The position numbers were made by a program, and so were the translations under genes. The notes below the pieces were generated by a model. It ran no database searches. It was not told the DNA's origin and worked only from the letters and a program-made list of their open reading frames with translations. Shown one piece after another: positions 61,393 through 64,000 of a DNA stretch of 64,000 bases (the first letter of the stretch is position 1; each line of letters begins with the position of its first letter). The stretch comes from Streptomyces sp. TP-A0874 (GTDB lineage: Bacteria; Actinomycetota; Actinomycetes; Streptomycetales; Streptomycetaceae), in NCBI RefSeq assembly GCF_001748085.1, contig NZ_BBZK01000004.1, positions 744,001 through 808,000 on the forward strand, read 5' to 3'.

Positions 61393-62895
61393 TCAGACTG
61401 GCGCGGGACCGCCGGTCGCGATCCACGTGTCCAGCTCGTCAAGGCATCGCTGCGCCTCCTGCTGCACGAAGTCCCAGCTGAAGTACTGGTTCATGCGCGC
61501 CCGCGTGACGTGCTTGGCGCCGGCGTAGAACATCTCGTACTGGATGTGCCTACTGGCGAACTCGGACCCGACCAGATCCCAAGCGGTCTTGACGAGGCGG
61601 TACCGGTTGCGGGCGTCTTCGGCCGAGTCGAGGCCGAATGCCTCGAGCAGGATCGCCCTGGTCTCCTCGGACTCGAAGACCGACGCGTCTGCCGCCTGCT
61701 GGAACGGGTGACTGCCGAGTAGCTCCTGCAGCCCGAGGAAGAAGCCCGGAACGTGTTCCGTCGCCCAGGAGGTGGTCGCGTAGAGCGTTTGCAGGTTGGG
61801 CGAGACATACCCGGACGGCCACTGATGCGGGTCGGCATCCTGGCCCGCGATGAGCCCCTCCAGCATCCCGACTTCAGTGGCGCGCACGGCGAACGCCTCT
61901 CGCACCGCGGGGATCCCCCAGGTGCCGGTGACTTCGCTGACCTTCCGCACGATACCGAGGGCCAGCCGCATCTTCGCCAGGAGGCGGGACTGCGCCTGCG
62001 CGTTACCCAGCACGTGGGCCGACGTCTGCGTGAACAGGGCGAGTCCTGTGTCGAGGTCCCGGTAGGAGAACACGCGCTCCCAGGGAACGTGCACGTCGTC
62101 GAAGAAGATGACGCAGTCGGTCTCGTCGTACCGGAACGCCAACGGGTCGTCCTCGGGACCGACGACGTACTGCTCAAACGACTTACGAGGCATCACCTTC
62201 ACACCGGGCGCGCCTACGGGGGTGGCGAAAGTGACGGCGTACTGCTCCTCTCCCGGGCTGAGCGGGAGAATGCTGCCCACGAAGATCTCGTCGGCGAGCA
62301 CGGCCGAGGTGGCGAGCAGTTTCGTCCCCCTGACCACGATGCCCTCGTCGTCGGTCCTCACCACGTGGGCAGCCGGCGAGGCATGGGACGCGTCCGCCTC
62401 GGCCTTCCGTTGTTGTTTGCCGAACACGTCCGAGGAGCGGGCACGCCCCGGTGCGGTGACCGCGTACGTGACGTACAGGTCGTTGTCGCGCAGATACCGC
62501 CAGTAGGACATGAGGTTTTCGGAGTACGAGCGTCCACCGAGATCCGCGATCCCCGGTGTGGTGGCCATCGCGGTGATGTAGCTCGCCACATGGTCGGGTG
62601 AGCGGCCGATGAGGCCGTGGGTGAGAGCTGCCCAAGTGTCGTGGGCCCGGCGGCGGGCCGCGAGGTCGGCACTGTCCTTCGGGCGCTTCCAGATCACGTT
62701 GTGCTGTTCGCCGTCGTCTTCCACGTAGCTGAAGGTCTCGGGGTCCGCCGCCGCTGCGTCGTAGAGCCGTGCGACCGAGCGGACGGCGTTCCGGAACGCC
62801 GGATGTTCAGTGACGTCGGTGACTTTTTCTCCCCCGATCAGTACACAGCGGCCGTCCCGCAGGCCCTTGATGTAGTCCTGGCCAGTTCTCGACAC
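61393..62895 (-). CDS. HpaB-type reduced-flavin-dependent monooxygenase (oxygenase component)
   Basis: 500 residues from GTG 62895 with GAGGAGGG upstream. 'RTGQDYIKGLRDGRCVLIGGEKV', 'LMSYWRYLRDNDLYVTYAVT', 'GIVVRGTKLLATSAVLADEIFVG', 'DETDCVIFFDDVHVPWERVFSYRD' and 'ARMNQYFSWDFVQQEAQ' are signatures of the 4-hydroxyphenylacetate 3-hydroxylase (acyl-CoA dehydrogenase fold, group D) oxygenases. These use FADH2 from a separate reductase, encoded three genes downstream. The substrate is unlikely to be 4-hydroxyphenylacetate, because no ring-cleavage genes follow; an N-heterocycle or amide is a guess from the permease and hydrolases. Confidence 0.9.
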   Translation of the reverse strand: MSRTGQDYIKGLRDGRCVLIGGEKVTDVTEHPAFRNAVRSVARLYDAAAADPETFSYVEDDGEQHNVIWKRPKDSADLAARRRAHDTWAALTHGLIGRSPDHVASYITAMATTPGIADLGGRSYSENLMSYWRYLRDNDLYVTYAVTAPGRARSSDVFGKQQRKAEADASHASPAAHVVRTDDEGIVVRGTKLLATSAVLADEIFVGSILPLSPGEEQYAVTFATPVGAPGVKVMPRKSFEQYVVGPEDDPLAFRYDETDCVIFFDDVHVPWERVFSYRDLDTGLALFTQTSAHVLGNAQAQSRLLAKMRLALGIVRKVSEVTGTWGIPAVREAFAVRATEVGMLEGLIAGQDADPHQWPSGYVSPNLQTLYATTSWATEHVPGFFLGLQELLGSHPFQQAADASVFESEETRAILLEAFGLDSAEDARNRYRLVKTAWDLVGSEFASRHIQYEMFYAGAKHVTRARMNQYFSWDFVQQEAQRCLDELDTWIATGGPAPV

Positions 62896-62907
62896 CAGAC
62901 CCTCCTC

Positions 62908-62922
62908 ATTGGTTGGTCCAAT
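62908..62922. promoter_or_regulatory. Candidate operator at the monooxygenase operon start
   Basis: ATTGGTTGGTCCAAT is symmetric (ATTGG/CCAAT, 5-bp centre) and begins 13 bp upstream of the GTG start, close enough to block transcription or overlap the ribosome site. It matches the site at 53164-53178. Confidence 0.5.
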
Positions 62923-63256
62923 CAGAATGTGGGTCCACCAGGCACCTGTCAAGGCCTGGAGTCCTGCGGCTGCCGGGAGCAGTGGACCGTGTCCGGGCCG
63001 GCACCCGGGACGCAGGAGAGCCGGTGGGCTCTGCGAGCAGCGGCCGTGGAGGGCCCGGCGCGTCGGCGTCGAGCACCTCGCCGACGCCGACGCGCCACCC
63101 CGCCGTCCTCGTCCGGGGAGGAGACCCACAGGATGACGACGCCGCAGGTCAGCGGGTTCTCGGTGAGATCCGTGGCAGCGCCGATGAGCAGCACGGCAGC
63201 GCCGGGAGCCGTCCGTTCTAGCCCAGTCCGCGCAGCTGGCTGGCCGAGGCCCACGT

Positions 63257-63415
63257 GGGACGGGGATCCTGCTTGTCCTACTGCTGCCGATCACAGCCTG
63301 GATCTTGCAGGTGTCGCCACTCCAGACATTCCGACTCGAGGTCGGCCTGCTCGTGTTCTTCCTCGCCTACACCTCTGTGTTCGCGCGTCGTTCGACAGAA
63401 CGCTGCCGCCCGTGA
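63257..63415 (+). pseudogene. PACE-type (bacterial transmembrane pair) efflux gene relic
   Basis: One frame reads 'LLVLLLPITAWILQVSPLQ' then 'LEVGLLVFFLAYTSVFARR' to a stop at 63413-63415. The two hydrophobic helices with the interval 'LPxxAW...LxxxLxxxFFLxYTxVF' match the second half of AceI/PACE proteins (chlorhexidine efflux). No start or first half is present upstream, so it is a fragment. The surrounding 62923-63712 holds no intact gene; a minus-strand frame at 62950-63250 contains one hydrophobic segment that may be another remnant. Confidence 0.45.
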
Positions 63416-63712
63416 TGCGGCAGCACCCCTCACGGCGAGCTGAGAACACCGCCGAGCAGGAGCACCGACCCGGGCCTACCAGCTACGGGGACGAGGCGAG
63501 GTCGGGAGCGCCCGAGGCAACATCGAGGGAGGCCAGGCGGCTACGCCGGCCCAGCCCGGGCCCGTCACCTGTGCGCGGACTCGGGCAGGCCGCGTGTCAT
63601 ACGACCTGCGGGCGTATCAGCTGAAGCCGGAACGCAGTACGGGCCGCTGGCCCACGAATGCCGGGGCCAGCGGTACGCCCCGCGCACCTTCTCGTGGAGT
63701 GCGCGGCGTCCG

Positions 63713-64000
63713 TCACCCGCGGGTGACGCGGAGTTCGACGAGGCCGCGGAAGGCGGGCACGGTGTGCCTTTCGGGAGCTGGGCCGGGAGCCAGGGCGAGC
63801 GAGGGGCAACGGTCGAGCAGGGTGGCGAGCGCGACCTGGGTCTCCACCCGGGAGAGTTCGGCCCCCAGGCACAGACGTGAACCGGCGCCGAAGGAGAGGT
63901 GCTGGATGTCCGAACGGGTCACGTCGAACCTCTCGGGCTCCGGATGCACGCTCGGATCGTGGTTGGCCGAGACCAGCGCCGCCCAGATCCATTCGCCGCG
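63713..64000 (-). CDS. Cytochrome P450, C-terminal part
   Basis: The last 95 codons of a P450; the gene runs off the right edge. 'VHPEPERFDVTRSDIQHLSFGAGSRLCLGAELSRVE' contains the meander and the heme loop F-G-x-G-x-R-x-C-x-G, whose Cys is the axial heme ligand; the usual His before Cys is Leu-preceded Arg here, common in actinobacterial P450s. Ends 'AFRGLVELRVTRG'. Function cannot be told from this part. Confidence 0.9.
   Translation of the reverse strand, partial: RGEWIWAALVSANHDPSVHPEPERFDVTRSDIQHLSFGAGSRLCLGAELSRVETQVALATLLDRCPSLALAPGPAPERHTVPAFRGLVELRVTRG

Overview
The window is very GC-rich (most genes have strong third-position G/C bias, GTG/TTG starts and GGAGG-type ribosome sites) and carries typical streptomycete genes: TerD, DUF4097, a LytR-CpsA-Psr protein, PucR/GntR/TetR regulators, PASTA-less transmembrane Ser/Thr kinase, AztABCD-type zinc uptake and a cobalamin-riboswitch-controlled metE. 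It is most likely a Streptomyces (or near relative) chromosome fragment. No rRNA, tRNA, CRISPR array or complete transposase gene was seen.

Layout. 0-9 kb: an amino/organic acid metabolism group: the start of a short-chain fatty acid transporter, an ornithine cyclodeaminase-like enzyme, a 1121-residue molybdoenzyme fused to a ferredoxin reductase and a 2Fe-2S ferredoxin, a divergent GntR regulator with a perfect palindrome between them, a D-amino-acid dehydrogenase-like oxidoreductase and a PucR regulator. 9-18 kb: cell-envelope and stress genes (TerD, DUF4097, ribbon-helix-helix protein with tandem operators, TatA, LCP protein, Mg2+-type P-ATPase with ArsR). 18-24 kb: first copy of a roughly 160-bp inverted-repeat element, a PucR-type regulator divergent from an HSL-family esterase, and a two-subunit IrtAB/YbtPQ-like ABC exporter pair. 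24-31 kb: VapBC module, an OmpR-type two-component system, and the VTC-domain / DUF4956 / CotH operon. 31-42 kb: TetR/MFS pair with a 20-bp palindrome, GNAT, M20 amidohydrolase, TRIC-type channel, a receptor Ser/Thr kinase with an extracellular amino-acid-binding-protein domain, a beta-family gene split by the second copy of the 160-bp element, and a frameshifted GNAT gene. 42-47.5 kb: divergent, apparently leaderless zinc uptake locus (aztA < > aztB-aztD-aztC-aztD') with a Zur box in the 24-bp gap. 47.7-52.5 kb: a three-gene sulfur-relay operon (57-residue protein, cysteine desulfurase, TusA-like protein), then a cobalamin riboswitch and metE.

53-63 kb looks like an acquired catabolic island with visibly less extreme base composition: an NCS1 purine/pyrimidine-type permease translationally coupled to an FAD synthetase whose riboflavin-kinase half is degenerate, a GntR regulator, and on the other strand an operon of HpaB-type flavin monooxygenase, AstE/AspA-type deacylase, M20 amidohydrolase, flavin reductase and TauE/SafE exporter, most of them overlapping by 4-8 bp, followed by an alanine racemase. 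A shared ATTGG-N5-CCAAW motif stands before both the permease and the monooxygenase. The parts fit import of a nitrogen heterocycle or amide, reduced-flavin oxygenation, hydrolysis, and export of an acid, but the substrate cannot be read from the sequence. The window ends in gene relics and the C-terminus of a cytochrome P450.
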